This document shows, one piece after another, positions 18,301 through 26,824 of a stretch of 64,000 bases of DNA. The stretch's first letter is position 1, and each line of letters starts with the position of its first letter. The notes under the pieces were generated by a model. The model had not been told where the DNA came from and made no database searches. It saw nothing but the letters and a program-made list of their open reading frames with translations. The translations under genes and the position numbers were made by a program. This DNA is from Pyxidicoccus xibeiensis (GTDB taxonomy: Bacteria; Myxococcota; Myxococcia; Myxococcales; Myxococcaceae): contig NZ_JAJVKV010000010.1 of NCBI RefSeq assembly GCF_024198175.1, positions 124,001 to 188,000 on the forward strand. The letters run 5' to 3'.

Positions 18301-21300
18301 TCCGTCACCGGCACCTCCACCACCGCCGGGGCGCTGCCGCCCGTCAGCGCCTTGCGCAGCACGCGCCGCTCGCCCTGGTACACGTCCAGCACCAGGGGCT
18401 GGCCCTCGAAGCCGGAGAACGCCAGCAGCCGCGCCACCTCGCCCACCTTCACCGTGCCGCGCTCCAGCACCAGCGACGCAGGCAGCGCGATGGGCGCCTT
18501 CTCACCGGCCACCAGGATGTCGCGCCCCACGGTGAACGTCTGGCCGAAGGCGTCCTTCGTCTCGTAGCTGAGCCGGTACGCGCCCGCCTTCAGCGACGGC
18601 AGCTTCACCCGGGCCAGCCCCTGCGCGTCGTGCTGCACCTCGCCCTTCGCCTGCTCGGCGCCGTCCTGCCAGCGGGCCAGGGTGGCCTCGGGCGAATAGT
18701 CCGTGACCCAGCGCGGCTGCTGCGCGTCGCCCGGCGTGGGCGTGCGCACCACGTCCGGGTCCACCTCCAGGACGGGGGGCTTCGCCACGGGCTCCTCCGC
18801 GGGCAGCAGCGGCTGGGCGGGCTGCTTCAGCGCCACCAGCCGCCAGCGGCCCGGGCCGGGCTGCGGCACGCCATCCAGCGTGGAGCGCACCAGCCGCACC
18901 TCGGGCGTCGTCCCCTCGCGGAAGAAGCCCTCGTCCGCGTCCACGCGCCCCTCCACCGCGACGAAGCCCAGCCGGAAGGCGCGGCTGGCCGAGCGCGTCT
19001 CGCCGCCCTCGTCCGTCGCGTCCGCCTCGATGCGGTAGCGCCAGGTGAGGCCCGGCGTCTTCGCGGAGCGCTCGTCCGCCTCGGGGGTGAAGGAGATGGC
19101 GAAGGCGCCATCCTCGCCGAGCGGGGACGTGCCGGACGCCACCACCTGCGAGCGCACGGGCATGGAGGATGAGCCCCACCACCACCACCACGGCAGCACG
19201 GGCTCGCGGAAGGCGCGCCAGCGCACCGAGCCGGACGCCACCGGCAGCCCGAAGTAGTAGCGCGCCTCGCCCTTGAAGGTGGCCGGGCGGTTGAGGCGCA
19301 GCGGCGCCTCCGCGTCCTTCAGCGTCACCTCGAAGGTGGGCCGCTTGTACTCCTCCACGCGGATGCTGGCGCCGCCCCCCGACTCCACCTGCACCATCCA
19401 CGCGCCCAGCACGCGGCCGGTGGGCACGGTGAACTCCCCCGCCGCCGAGCCGAAGCCGTTGGTGCTCACCTCGCGCCGCTCCACCACCTGGTGGTTCGGG
19501 TCCCTCAGCGTCACCACCAGCTTCTGCGCTGGCAGCGTCCGGTAGCGCGCCTGCTCCCCACGCCCTCGGAAGGCCACCGCCTTCCAGAGCACCTTCTGCA
19601 GCGGCCGGTACACGCTCCGGTCCGTGAAGACGAGCGAGGACGCGCTCTCGGCGGGCGGCTGGCGCTTGTAGAAGGAGAAGCCCCCGGGGTGCAGCAGCGT
19701 GTCGCGCCCGGTCCCCGCCACCAGCAGGTAGCTGCGGTACTGCTCCCCCTTCGGTGCGGGGAACGTCACCTCGCCCTGCGGGTTGGTCGTCGCCCGCGCC
19801 ACCTCGCGGAAGCCCTTGTTGTAGTCCGCGAGGATGAGCCGCACCGGCACCTCGGCCGCGGGCCGGCCGGAGTCGCCCTGCAGCACCCGGGCCTCCACCG
19901 ACGTCCCGCCCGTGTTGCGCGTGACGACCACCCACGGGGACACCGTGAGGAACGCCGCCTGCACGCGGTTGTCGTCGTCGCCGAAGTCCTTCCGCGCGGA
20001 GGCGGCGATGAGGTACGTGCCCGGCTGCTCCAGCGACGGGGTGACGAAGGTGCGGTGCTCCCTGAAGTCCTGCGTCGCCGGGAGCTGGACGCTCCATGAC
20101 GCCACGGGCTTCTGGGTCCGCAGCAGGTTCAGCACGGCCCCGCCGTAGGGGTAGACGTTGTAGTCATCCACCTTCGTCAGCCGCTTCTCCAGGTCGAAGG
20201 GGATGGCGCGGAAGTGGAGCTCCGACACGTTGCGGTGGCTCACCTCGACGGAGCGCTTGCCCGGGCCATCCGACTGCATGGAGGCCAGGCGGAAGTCCGG
20301 GGCCTCCAGCGCGCTCACCAGCGCGTCGCAGCGCTGCGCGCCCAGGCTCTTCGGGTAGGCGGCCGCGCAGGCCGTCGCCAGCGTGTGGGCGCGCACCGCG
20401 TGGTCCGCCGCGTTCTCCATCTCCGCGAGCTGGCCCTGGCCCATGCTCCACCACGCCACGTCGCGGAAGGGCGCCAGGTGCGCGGCGAGGTGCTGGCGGA
20501 TGCGGGTCCGGTCCTCCTTCTCGCTGAAGTGCATGTGGAGCACCTCGTAGCGCTCCAGCCGGGCCTCCAGCGCCGCCTCGCGGCGGCCCGCCGCGCGGTG
20601 CCACGCCTCCAGGTCCCCGAGCACGGCCGCCACCTTCACCAGCGGGTGGATGTTGGGGTCCGTCAGCGCCACGGTGGGCGTGCCCTCCAGCAGCGAGCGC
20701 AAATCCAGGCGGTACACCTCGTTGGCGTGCTCGGGCCGCCAGTGGGAGCTGTCCGCCAGCAGGCCCGCGCGCAGGTACGAGACGGCATCGCGCAGGGTGG
20801 AGCGGATGCCCGCCGGGTACGTGTTGGGCTGGACGTACTCGCCCAGGGCCTGCACCGGCTCGGTGCCCAGCGCGTCGCGCTGCTTCCAGACCTCCTCGTA
20901 GGCGCGCTGCGCCTCGGTGAGCAGCTGCTCGTACGTCCACGACTTGAGGTCCACCGGGCCGGTGGACGCCACGGCCTCGCGCCTGCGCACCTCCCAGCCG
21001 TACGCCTGCGCGTAGGTGACGAGCGAGTGGGCGTAGTAGAGGTTCAGCGTGGCGCGCGACAGCGCCCCCTTGGGCCAGGGCTGCTCGCGCAGGAAGCGCA
21101 CCGTCGTCTCATAGCCGTGCAGGGCGCTGCGCAGCTGCACGGTGCGAATCAGCGCCCGCGTCCACTCCTTCTCGTCGTCGCGACCCCGGGCGCGCTCCAG
21201 CCGGGCCTCGGCGGCCTGGGCGGCGGCCTCGACCTTCTGCTCCGCCACCAGCGCGTCGATGGCCTGCCACGACAGCGGGGACTTCCCCTGCCCCTGGCCC

Positions 21301-21371
21301 AGGGCGGGCACGGCGGACAGCAGCAGGGACAGCAGCAACAGTGGAAGGGTGAGCGCGCGGGTGCGGTGCAT
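15330..21371 (-). CDS. Bacterial alpha-2-macroglobulin with intact thioester
   Basis: A 2013-residue secreted protein. It has a signal peptide (LLLLSLLLSAVPALGQ) without a lipobox, an N-terminal helical region of about 370 residues, macroglobulin beta domains with the MG2 string FTDRSVYRPLQKVLWKAV, and a Pro-rich flexible stretch before SNFAETAFWVPQLLTGPDG that is a good candidate bait region. The conserved A2M segment is VPDSVTAWSVWVHALTKD. The thioester motif is CTEQ at 1476-1479 (YPYECTEQTLNRF), so covalent trapping of proteases should be possible. An alpha/alpha toroid and a receptor-binding-like domain follow. Bacterial A2Ms guard the periplasm; without lipidation this one may be free or released, which would suit a predator that secretes proteases. 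No penicillin-binding protein 1C gene, the usual partner in E. coli, is adjacent. Confidence 0.93.
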   Translation of the reverse strand: MHRTRALTLPLLLLSLLLSAVPALGQGQGKSPLSWQAIDALVAEQKVEAAAQAAEARLERARGRDDEKEWTRALIRTVQLRSALHGYETTVRFLREQPWPKGALSRATLNLYYAHSLVTYAQAYGWEVRRREAVASTGPVDLKSWTYEQLLTEAQRAYEEVWKQRDALGTEPVQALGEYVQPNTYPAGIRSTLRDAVSYLRAGLLADSSHWRPEHANEVYRLDLRSLLEGTPTVALTDPNIHPLVKVAAVLGDLEAWHRAAGRREAALEARLERYEVLHMHFSEKEDRTRIRQHLAAHLAPFRDVAWWSMGQGQLAEMENAADHAVRAHTLATACAAAYPKSLGAQRCDALVSALEAPDFRLASMQSDGPGKRSVEVSHRNVSELHFRAIPFDLEKRLTKVDDYNVYPYGGAVLNLLRTQKPVASWSVQLPATQDFREHRTFVTPSLEQPGTYLIAASARKDFGDDDNRVQAAFLTVSPWVVVTRNTGGTSVEARVLQGDSGRPAAEVPVRLILADYNKGFREVARATTNPQGEVTFPAPKGEQYRSYLLVAGTGRDTLLHPGGFSFYKRQPPAESASSLVFTDRSVYRPLQKVLWKAVAFRGRGEQARYRTLPAQKLVVTLRDPNHQVVERREVSTNGFGSAAGEFTVPTGRVLGAWMVQVESGGGASIRVEEYKRPTFEVTLKDAEAPLRLNRPATFKGEARYYFGLPVASGSVRWRAFREPVLPWWWWWGSSSMPVRSQVVASGTSPLGEDGAFAISFTPEADERSAKTPGLTWRYRIEADATDEGGETRSASRAFRLGFVAVEGRVDADEGFFREGTTPEVRLVRSTLDGVPQPGPGRWRLVALKQPAQPLLPAEEPVAKPPVLEVDPDVVRTPTPGDAQQPRWVTDYSPEATLARWQDGAEQAKGEVQHDAQGLARVKLPSLKAGAYRLSYETKDAFGQTFTVGRDILVAGEKAPIALPASLVLERGTVKVGEVARLLAFSGFEGQPLVLDVYQGERRVLRKALTGGSAPAVVEVPVTEELRGGFTAVLVAVRDWQYLSHSEAVFVPWDDKELSLEFATFRDKLRPGAKETWRVTVKGPKGAKVEAGAAELLAYMYDQSLDLFAPHVPPSVAALYPRRTAPVDLRASVGVAMGQWLVSEGYGEVKGWSQPSGDQLRIEDNYGLGGPGRRLRNRFGSTGGAVSRAPSAAAPMAVESREEAEVAGAPPPPPPPAPPGEPAKKAMNEAKADVQAQAAPAEPVRSNFAETAFWVPQLLTGPDGSATLEFTVPDSVTAWSVWVHALTKDLKGGSLQRTTRSVKELMVRPYVPRFLREGDRAVLEVVVNNAAEKPQQGTLTLDIVDPQTQKSLLADFGVQAASQAFNVAPGKGTNLRFPLTTPTRVGAVAFRVVARAGNLSDGELRPLPVLPGRVHLAQSRFVTLKGKASKTMAFDDLRKGGDATRVNEQLVVTVDTQLFYAALQSLPYLMDYPYECTEQTLNRFVSAGIVSSLYGQYPSVAKMAKKLSERPTRFETWDAVDPNRKMALEETPWLEMAKGGPESELSMVRVLDPKVAAAERQSAMGKLRKAQTSSGGFPWWPGGPPSPYMTLYIVHGLSRAMEYGVEVPPEMTRSAWAYLARHFRDEYADKLMKKDAGWEFLTFLNYVASAYPGERYTGEALTAEERQRMLDFSFKHWKQHSPYLKGYLALTLKRAKREKDANLVWDSVMDSAKTTEELGTYWAPEDRSWLWYNDTTETHAFALRTLTELKPKDPRREGLVQWLLLDKKLNHWKSTRATAEALYALVKYLQAEGALGVREDAKVTVGPRVVQMEFSPDEYTGKKNQVVVPGPELNPATMSSVVVEKTTPGFAFASATWHFSTEKLPEEDRGDFFQVSRRYFRREREGREAVLQPLAEGTPLRPGDEVEVQLSLRTKHAAEYVHLKDPRAAGLEPENVQSRHRWDLGIVWYEETRDSGTNFFFEWLPAGEYTFKYRLRANMAGTFRVGPATVQSMYAPEFTAYSSGAVLNVGPAK

Positions 21372-21422
21372 AGGGTCGGCACTCTAGACGCAGCCGACCG
21401 CCAAACCGTTCCACAATGCACG

Positions 21423-22040
21423 TCAGGGCGCGGGAGCCTCGGGCGCCTTGCGGCGCAGCCCCACCAGGTAGACCTCCATGCTCGCGCCGCGCGTGGCCTC
21501 GGGCCGGACGACCTTCACCTCCTCGAAGAGGGCGCGCACCTGGTCGCGGAAGTCCTCGAAGTCCCCGCCCATGAAGACCTTGGCCACGAAGGACGAGCCG
21601 GGCCGGCCCCGCGTGGCGGCCAGCTCCAGCGCCTTGCCCGCCAGCCGCAGGCTGCGCGCCTCGTCCGTGGCCTTGATGCCGCTCGTCTTGGGCGCCATGT
21701 CGGAGATGACCGCGTCGAACGGGCCGTCATGGAGGGCGGACAGCTGCTGATCGAAGTCGTCCGCCAGCACGTCCAGCACCGCCGTCTTCACGTGCGGCTG
21801 CGAGAAGGGCCGGATGGCGACGATGTCCACCCCAATCACCCGCCCCCCCGTCCCCACCGCGTTCGCCAGGATCTGGAGGAAGCCCCCCGGCGCCGCCCCC
21901 AGGTCGAGCACCACGTGCCCCTTCTTCACCATGGGGAAGCGCTTGATGAGCTCGTCGACCTTGAAGGCCGAGCGGGCACGCAGCCCCTCTTGCTTGGCTT
22001 TCTGGAAATAGTGGTCTTTAGGACGGTAGGGCTTGCCCAT
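21423..22040 (-). CDS. rlmE: RlmE/FtsJ-type 2'-O-ribose rRNA methyltransferase
   Basis: A 205-residue SAM-dependent enzyme that methylates the 2'-OH of U2552 in 23S rRNA, a late step of 50S maturation. SAM motif I is LDLGAAPGGFLQ. The K-D-K-E catalytic tetrad is visible as K27 (RSAFKVDE), D114 (ISDMAP), K154 (FVAKVF) and E189 (SMEVYL). The start MGKPYRPKDHYFQKAK is typical for the family; an ATG seven codons upstream is possible. The upstream region is shared with a divergent small membrane-protein gene. Confidence 0.94.
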   Translation of the reverse strand: MGKPYRPKDHYFQKAKQEGLRARSAFKVDELIKRFPMVKKGHVVLDLGAAPGGFLQILANAVGTGGRVIGVDIVAIRPFSQPHVKTAVLDVLADDFDQQLSALHDGPFDAVISDMAPKTSGIKATDEARSLRLAGKALELAATRGRPGSSFVAKVFMGGDFEDFRDQVRALFEEVKVVRPEATRGASMEVYLVGLRRKAPEAPAP

Positions 22041-22137
22041 GACAGGGGGGCTCCCTACCATCCGCTACTGTCTTCGGGAAGCCGGAGCAGTCGCGGGTGT
22101 CCTGGCCCGTGCAATGGCGAGTCCGGAGGAAGTGGTG

Positions 22138-22560
22138 ATGGGCACCCGGAGCGTGACGGTGGCGTTGTGCATCTCCCTGCTGTCAGCGGGTGCGGCGGGT
22201 TATTGCTACACGCGCGCGGACGCCCTTCAGGTGCAGGGGCAGTGGCTGATGGAGCGCGGCACCGCCCAGGCCGAGGACTATGCCAACCGCCTGGACGGCA
22301 CCGCGGCGGATGCGCAGCTGAAGACGTTCGCCGAGCGCCGGACGGTGCTGCAGCGGGCCCACCAGTGGCAGCGCGGCACCATGCTGGGCGTGCTGGCGGC
22401 GGTGCTGGCGGCGGTGAGCGCCTACATGCTGTTCCTGCTCAAGCGCCTGGATGACCAGCTGGTGGACGCCATGGGCGAGCTGCGCCCGTCCTCGTCCTCG
22501 CCCCCGGCGCACTCCGCCCCGGACCACACGCCCGCGCTCGCCTCGGGCGCCCAGCGCTGA
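22138..22560 (+). CDS. Small two-span membrane protein, unknown function
   Basis: A 140-residue protein with a good GGAGGA ribosome site. Hydrophobic segments lie at about 5-24 and 79-102 (TMLGVLAAVLAAVSAYMLFLLKRL). Between them is a charged helical loop of about 50 residues (QWLMERGTAQAEDYANRLDG). The C-terminus is Ser/Pro-rich and disordered. The layout, two spans with an intervening helix, resembles hypothetical inner-membrane proteins near secretion or regulatory genes, but no family was recognised. The next gene, 65 bp downstream on the same strand, encodes a zinc-ribbon protein; co-transcription is likely. Confidence 0.7.
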   Translation: MGTRSVTVALCISLLSAGAAGYCYTRADALQVQGQWLMERGTAQAEDYANRLDGTAADAQLKTFAERRTVLQRAHQWQRGTMLGVLAAVLAAVSAYMLFLLKRLDDQLVDAMGELRPSSSSPPAHSAPDHTPALASGAQR

Positions 22561-22625
22561 AGCCTCGCCGCGCGCCCGTGCGCGCTGGCACAATGGCGGC
22601 CCCTTCTCTCCTTCCGGAGGTGGCC

Positions 22626-22913
22626 ATGCCCGGCTGCGCGCACTGTGGACGCCCGCTCGACATCATCGCCAACCAGGTGGGACGGCGCGACACCTGCCCC
22701 CACTGTGGCGAGGACGTGCGCTCGTGCCGCAACTGCCGGCACTTCGACGCTGGCGTGGCCAAGGAGTGCAAGGAGCCCCTGGCCGAGGTGCCCAAGGACA
22801 AGGACGGCGCCAACTTCTGCGAGCTGTTCCAGGTGGGCGAGGGAGGCCTCCACCACAAGGAGTCCCGCGACGCCCTGCTGAGCGCCGCCGAGGCCCTCTT
22901 CCGGAAGAAGTAG
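22626..22913 (+). CDS. Small zinc-ribbon protein
   Basis: A 95-residue protein with a GGAGGT ribosome site five bases before its ATG. It opens with two CxxC knuckles, CAHC (4-7) and CPHC, followed closely by CRNC and two more cysteines (KECKE, ANFCELF). This suggests one zinc ribbon built from the first two knuckles and a second metal site from the rest. The CRNCRHFDAG...CKEP...CELF layout matches small proteins often called hypothetical in Deltaproteobacteria. The C-terminus is helical (SRDALLSAAEALFRKK). Nucleic-acid or protein binding is likely for such ribbons, but the target is unknown. Confidence 0.75.
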   Translation: MPGCAHCGRPLDIIANQVGRRDTCPHCGEDVRSCRNCRHFDAGVAKECKEPLAEVPKDKDGANFCELFQVGEGGLHHKESRDALLSAAEALFRKK

Positions 22914-22995
22914 CTCCGGCGGACGCCTCCTCCACCGCCAGAGTCAGTAAAGACGCATCTTTTCAGTGTCGACGAATTAACATTACGCTCCGGGG

Positions 22996-23874
22996 ATGCA
23001 CCTGGAACGGCGTCGTTTTCTGAGGCTCTCGGCGGTGGGAGCCGCCTCCTTCATCCTGCCCGTCGCGGGCACCGGCTGTGCGGACGCACAAGGCCTGACG
23101 GGCGTTCAGGTGGGAGGGCGGGACGCGCTCCTGTACTTCGACGCCCAGGGAAGTGTCCTGGAGCTGCGGCCGCGCGAGCACCGGGTGCTGGTGCGCGGGG
23201 CGGACGGCGCGGCGCTGGCCACGCTGGGCGGTCAGGGCCGCGGCGCCACGGAGCTCAACGGCCCGGCGGCGCTGGCGCTCGGCACGGAGGGCCGGCTCTA
23301 CGTGGTGGACCGGGGCAACCACCGCGTCCAGGTCTACACGCGGGACGGCGCGCACGTGGGCCAGGTGGGCCGCGCGGGCAAGGAGGACGGCCGGTTCCTC
23401 TACCCCGCGGGCGCGTGCATGGACGCGCAGGGGCGGCTGCTGGTGAGCGACTCGCTGAACCACCGCGTCCAGGTGTTCTCCGCGGACGGAGACTGGCTGG
23501 GCACGTTCGGCGTGGGGGAGCTGCAGCTGCCGCGAGGCCTCGCCGTGGGGCCGGACGGGCGCATCCACGTGGTGGACTCCGGCAACGCGCGCGTGGCGGT
23601 GTACGACGCCTCGGGCCGGGGCGTGGGCAGCTACGGCCACTATGGCCACGAGGGCGCGGGGATGCGGTGGCCGCGCGCGATTACGGTGGATGCGGCCGGC
23701 ACGGCGTACGTGGCGGATGCCACCTGCAACGCGGTGCACGTCTTCGACGCGGAGGGTGCCTTCGTCGAGCGGCTGCCGCTCCAGCGTGAGACGGGCCCCG
23801 CCGCGGCCGTCCACGTGACGCTGTCGCCCACCGGAGCGCTGAAGGTCGCGGCGCGCGCGGGCAGGCCGGACTGA
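22996..23874 (+). CDS. Tat-exported NHL-repeat beta-propeller protein
   Basis: A 292-residue protein that begins with a twin-arginine signal (ERRRFLRLSAVGAASF), so it is probably exported folded by the Tat system; a tatA gene is present at 39.7 kb. After the signal come about five to six NHL repeats with the pattern LYVVDRGNHRVQVYTRDG, LLVSDSLNHRVQVFSADG, IHVVDSGNARVAVYDASG and AYVADATCNAVHVFDAEG. These form a beta-propeller used for protein or carbohydrate binding, or as a lyase scaffold (PAL). A Cys follows the hydrophobic stretch (GTGC), but the lipobox is poor. The gene is convergent with the next one across a tandem duplication. Confidence 0.85.
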   Translation: MHLERRRFLRLSAVGAASFILPVAGTGCADAQGLTGVQVGGRDALLYFDAQGSVLELRPREHRVLVRGADGAALATLGGQGRGATELNGPAALALGTEGRLYVVDRGNHRVQVYTRDGAHVGQVGRAGKEDGRFLYPAGACMDAQGRLLVSDSLNHRVQVFSADGDWLGTFGVGELQLPRGLAVGPDGRIHVVDSGNARVAVYDASGRGVGSYGHYGHEGAGMRWPRAITVDAAGTAYVADATCNAVHVFDAEGAFVERLPLQRETGPAAAVHVTLSPTGALKVAARAGRPD

Positions 23875-23911
23875 TTCGAAGCGCGAGGCGTGCCTGCGCG
23901 GCGCCGGCGCT

Positions 23912-24031
23912 GGAAGGAATGCTCGTTCCGCGAGCCTCAGCGCTCGGAGGGTGGACCGACGGCCCGCCGCGGGAAGGAAGCTTCGTTCCACGAGCCTCAG
24001 CGCCCTGGCGGAGGCCCGACGGCCACCGCCG
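23912..24031. repeat. 60-bp tandem duplication at a convergent gene junction
   Basis: Two direct copies of about 60 bp stand head to tail and share roughly 80% of bases over the first 53. Both open with GGAAGGAA, continue with CGTTCC and share the string CGAGCCTCAGCGC. Read on the minus strand, the inner copy encodes the last residues of the adjacent gene (VGPPPGR then stop). The outer copy keeps the same frame and stop (VGPPSER then stop). The GGAA...TTCC portion of each copy can form a short hairpin. Confidence 0.75.
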
Positions 24032-24596
24032 AGCCTACGAACGGGACGACGCTCGAGAAGCCCTTCGGCGCGGGCGTGACGGCGGTGGGGCCGGCCTCGC
24101 CCCACTGGGTGATGCCGTGCGGCAGCAGGCGGCGCAAGTCGTAGCGCTGGCCGTCGAGCTCGAACTCCGTGCTCCACACGAGCCGCGCGGTGAAGACGTT
24201 GAGCGCGAGCGCCCTGCCCGAGCCGCTGAACGTCCCACCCACGACGACGCTCGCCCGGCGGAACGTGGCGATGAGCGAGCCGTCGGAGAACGTGTCCGGC
24301 TGCTCGAAGGACGCGCCCGCGTGCTTCTCGTCCTTGAGGTACAGGTTGAAGTCCCCGACGGGGTCCACGCTGAGCGACAGGTCCCCGTTCTGGACCGTCC
24401 CGGAGGTGAAGGGGACGGCCCTGAAGGTGAGCCGGGCCGTCGCCTCGCTCATGCTCTTCGGGTCCTTGAAGAGCGCGCCGGCGAGGCCCTCCAGGTGGAG
24501 GAAGTAGCCCAGGTCCTGGACTGTCTTCCCGTCAGTCGACAGGTAGAAGCGGCCCGTCACGTACCACGCCACGCTCGCCGGCATCAGCGGACTCAT
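23997..24596 (-). CDS. Unknown protein coupled to the upstream lipoprotein gene
   Basis: A 199-residue protein with no signal peptide. It is predicted to be rich in beta strands (AWYVTGRFYLSTDGKTVQDLGYFLHLEGL, ARLTFRAVPFT, FNLYLKDEKHAGASFEQPDTFSDGSLIATFRR). The ATG begins two codons past the stop of the lipoprotein gene, with GGAG some 13 bases upstream, so translation is probably coupled. No family was recognised. Its 3' end lies within the 60-bp tandem duplication. The beta-rich pattern and partner suggest a small beta-barrel or lipocalin-like binding protein, but that is only an impression. Confidence 0.65.
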   Translation of the reverse strand: MSPLMPASVAWYVTGRFYLSTDGKTVQDLGYFLHLEGLAGALFKDPKSMSEATARLTFRAVPFTSGTVQNGDLSLSVDPVGDFNLYLKDEKHAGASFEQPDTFSDGSLIATFRRASVVVGGTFSGSGRALALNVFTARLVWSTEFELDGQRYDLRRLLPHGITQWGEAGPTAVTPAPKGFSSVVPFVGSAVAVGPPPGR

Positions 24597-24600
24597 CGGT

Positions 24601-25452
24601 TCAGGGCTCCAGCTCGGTGGCAGCAAAGGTGTAGCTGCCGTACCCGGAATCGAAGAAGGACGCCAGGCAGGACGCCTCGACCGTATAGCGGCCTGCCTGC
24701 GCATCCGTGAGGTCGAGGAGGGTGACTCGTGTCGAGCTGCTGCCCGCCCCCTGGAGCCACTGGCCCTCGGGACCGCGCAGCGTCAGGCCGCAGCCACCCT
24801 GCGTCCACGTAAAGCTCAGCCGGTAGGAGTGGCCCTCGACGGCGTCCAGCGCGAACACATCGACATCACCGGCAAGCTCTATCTCGCCACGGACCGTGGC
24901 CCCGGGAATGACGAGGGTCGCCTCGGCGGCAGTCCCTGCGTGGTCATCCGGGTCCATGTTCCAGAGGGTGCAGCCGTAGTCGAGCGGAATGGTGGCCTGG
25001 CCAGAGCCCCCTTTCATGCTCTTCACGCGGGCGTACACCCCGGCCTCTCGCGTCGCGAGGAAGCCCGAGGAGTAGCTCGAGCTGCGAGCCGAGGCCCTCA
25101 CGAGCGGAAGCGCCGTCCCGCTGGCATCGAGGAGCGCGACGGAGAAGTGCGGCGTGTAGTCTCCGCCACTCCCACTGCAGTCGAGCCGATAGATGCGGTC
25201 GGCCGTGACGCTGAACGAGAACAGGTCCACGTCGGTGTCGACATCCAGCCGCGCTTCGAAGGACACCCCGGGCGTCACGGGTGTCGCGGCCGCGAGCGTG
25301 TCTCCATGGTCATCCCCCTCGCGCAGGACCCTCCCTGGCCTGCAGGAGCCGTCTTCCAGGACGGCGTCATCCGGGCAGGAGGTTTCGGAACCACAGCCGC
25401 AGAGGGCGATGAGCGTGAGTGCCTTCACGAAGGCAAAAGGAATGCGCGACAT
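24601..25452 (-). CDS. Lipoprotein with two PPC-like beta domains
   Basis: A 283-residue protein with a GGAGG ribosome site. The signal peptide ends LCGC, giving lipidation at C20, followed by a Cys-bearing segment (SETSCPDDAVLEDGSC). Two similar domains follow. Each opens with GDDHGDTLAAATPV-like or DDHAGTAAEATLV-like strings and contains a D-V-D-x-F core (DVDLFSFSV and DVDVFALDAV), the pattern of pre-peptidase C-terminal (PPC) domains. These beta sandwiches mediate surface binding and usually flank proteases; here they stand alone. It is the first gene of a two-gene operon. The exact function is unknown. Confidence 0.78.
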   Translation of the reverse strand: MSRIPFAFVKALTLIALCGCGSETSCPDDAVLEDGSCRPGRVLREGDDHGDTLAAATPVTPGVSFEARLDVDTDVDLFSFSVTADRIYRLDCSGSGGDYTPHFSVALLDASGTALPLVRASARSSSYSSGFLATREAGVYARVKSMKGGSGQATIPLDYGCTLWNMDPDDHAGTAAEATLVIPGATVRGEIELAGDVDVFALDAVEGHSYRLSFTWTQGGCGLTLRGPEGQWLQGAGSSSTRVTLLDLTDAQAGRYTVEASCLASFFDSGYGSYTFAATELEP

Positions 25453-25587
25453 GATTGGACCTCCAGAATCGGGTCCGGCCCCCCCCACGCGGGAGTAATC
25501 CGCGAACGGCAATGCACCGTCAACCCCACCCCGGTACGAAAACCGCGAGCCTGACACCCCGGGCGGGCCCCACCACCGGAAATGCAA

Positions 25588-25619
25588 GGGGCCGGAAGCA
25601 GTGCTCTGCTCCCGGCCCC
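25588..25619 (-). terminator. Hairpin downstream of the acyl-CoA dehydrogenase gene
   Basis: A 14-bp stem with one mismatch (outer arm GGGGCCGG, tetraloop TGCT) lies about 36 bp beyond the stop. A short T-rich run (CCTTGCATTT) follows on the minus strand. This is a reasonable intrinsic terminator for the dehydrogenase. Confidence 0.6.
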
Positions 25620-25654
25620 GGTGCGCGTCACGCGCTCAGCTCACCGCGGAAACC

Positions 25655-26797
25655 TCAGAAGCCGTAGAGCTTGGAGATGATCTCCTTCATCACCTCGGAG
25701 GTGCCGCCGCCGATGGTGATGAGGCGCACGTCGCGCCACATGCGGGCGATGGGCGTCTCCTCGATGTAGCCCATGCCGCCGAAGAACTGCTGGCAGTCGT
25801 AGGCCACGCGCTGCGCCAGGTCTCCGGCGAACAGCTTCGCCATGGAGATCTCCTTCACCGCGGGGACCTCCTTCCGGTCGAACACGTCCACCGCGTGGTA
25901 GGTGAGCCGCTTGGCCGCCTCGATGCCCGTCAGGTGCTCCACGAACTTGTGGCGCCACACCTGGAACTTCATCAGCGGCCGGCCGAACGCCTCGCGCTCG
26001 TTGCCGTAGCGGATGGAGTCCTCCACCATCCGCTCCATGCCGGCCACCGTGGTGATGGCGCCCACCAGGCGCTCACCCTGGAAGTTGGTCATGATGGAGT
26101 AGAAGCCCTCGTTCTCCTCGCCCAGCACGTAGCGGGCGGGGATGCGGCAGTCCTCGAAGTAGAGGATGGCCGTGTCCGAGGACAGGTTGCCAATCTTGTC
26201 CAGCTTCTTGGAGACGCCGAAGCCCTTCACGTCCGTGGGGAACGTCACCAGGGAGATTCCGCCGTAGCCCTCGCCGCCGGTGCGCACCGCCAGGGTGATG
26301 AAGTCGGCGCGCGTGCCGTTGGTGATCCACATCTTCGAGCCGTTGATGACGTAGTCATCCCCGTCCCGGCGCGCCGTCGTCTTGATGTTGGCCACGTCCG
26401 AGCCCGCGCCCGGCTCGCTCACGCCCAGCGCGGCAATCTTCTCGCCCTTGAGCGCCGGCTCCAGGAACTCGCGCTTCTGCTCGTCCGTTCCAATCTCGTT
26501 GATGATGGGCGTGGCCATCTGGCTCTGCACCAGCAGCGCCATGTTGACGCCCGCGTTGTAGCTGCGGCTCAGCTCCTCCGCGAACGCCGTCACGTACCAG
26601 TAGTCCAGCCCGCTGCCGCCGTACTTCGGGTCGTGGTTGATGCCCAGGAAGCCCAGCTCCGCGCACTTCTTGAACAGCTCGCGAGGGAAGATGCCCGCCC
26701 GGTCCCACTCCAGCGAGTGCGGCGCCATCTCCTTCTCCACGAAGGCTCTCACCGTCTTGCGAAAGGCCTCGTGCTCCTCGGTGAACGGGTTCGGCAT
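25655..26797 (-). CDS. Acyl-CoA dehydrogenase (long-chain/isovaleryl type active site)
   Basis: A 380-residue FAD enzyme that desaturates acyl-CoA at C2-C3, the first step of beta-oxidation or of branched-chain breakdown. Signatures are [28 protein letters not shown] and [21 protein letters not shown]. The C-terminal motif is IGGGTSEV with Gly where medium-chain enzymes carry the catalytic Glu, so the base should be the helix-G Glu; E242 in GERLVGA aligns with that position in isovaleryl- and long-chain enzymes. The ATG follows GAGGAG. An inverted-repeat operator candidate lies 28 bp upstream of the start, and the same sequence recurs before the SCP2 gene, suggesting common lipid-responsive control. 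Confidence 0.94.
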   Translation of the reverse strand: MPNPFTEEHEAFRKTVRAFVEKEMAPHSLEWDRAGIFPRELFKKCAELGFLGINHDPKYGGSGLDYWYVTAFAEELSRSYNAGVNMALLVQSQMATPIINEIGTDEQKREFLEPALKGEKIAALGVSEPGAGSDVANIKTTARRDGDDYVINGSKMWITNGTRADFITLAVRTGGEGYGGISLVTFPTDVKGFGVSKKLDKIGNLSSDTAILYFEDCRIPARYVLGEENEGFYSIMTNFQGERLVGAITTVAGMERMVEDSIRYGNEREAFGRPLMKFQVWRHKFVEHLTGIEAAKRLTYHAVDVFDRKEVPAVKEISMAKLFAGDLAQRVAYDCQQFFGGMGYIEETPIARMWRDVRLITIGGGTSEVMKEIISKLYGF

Positions 26798-26824
26798 GCG
26801 TGTGCGCTCCTCGGCTCCGAAAGG

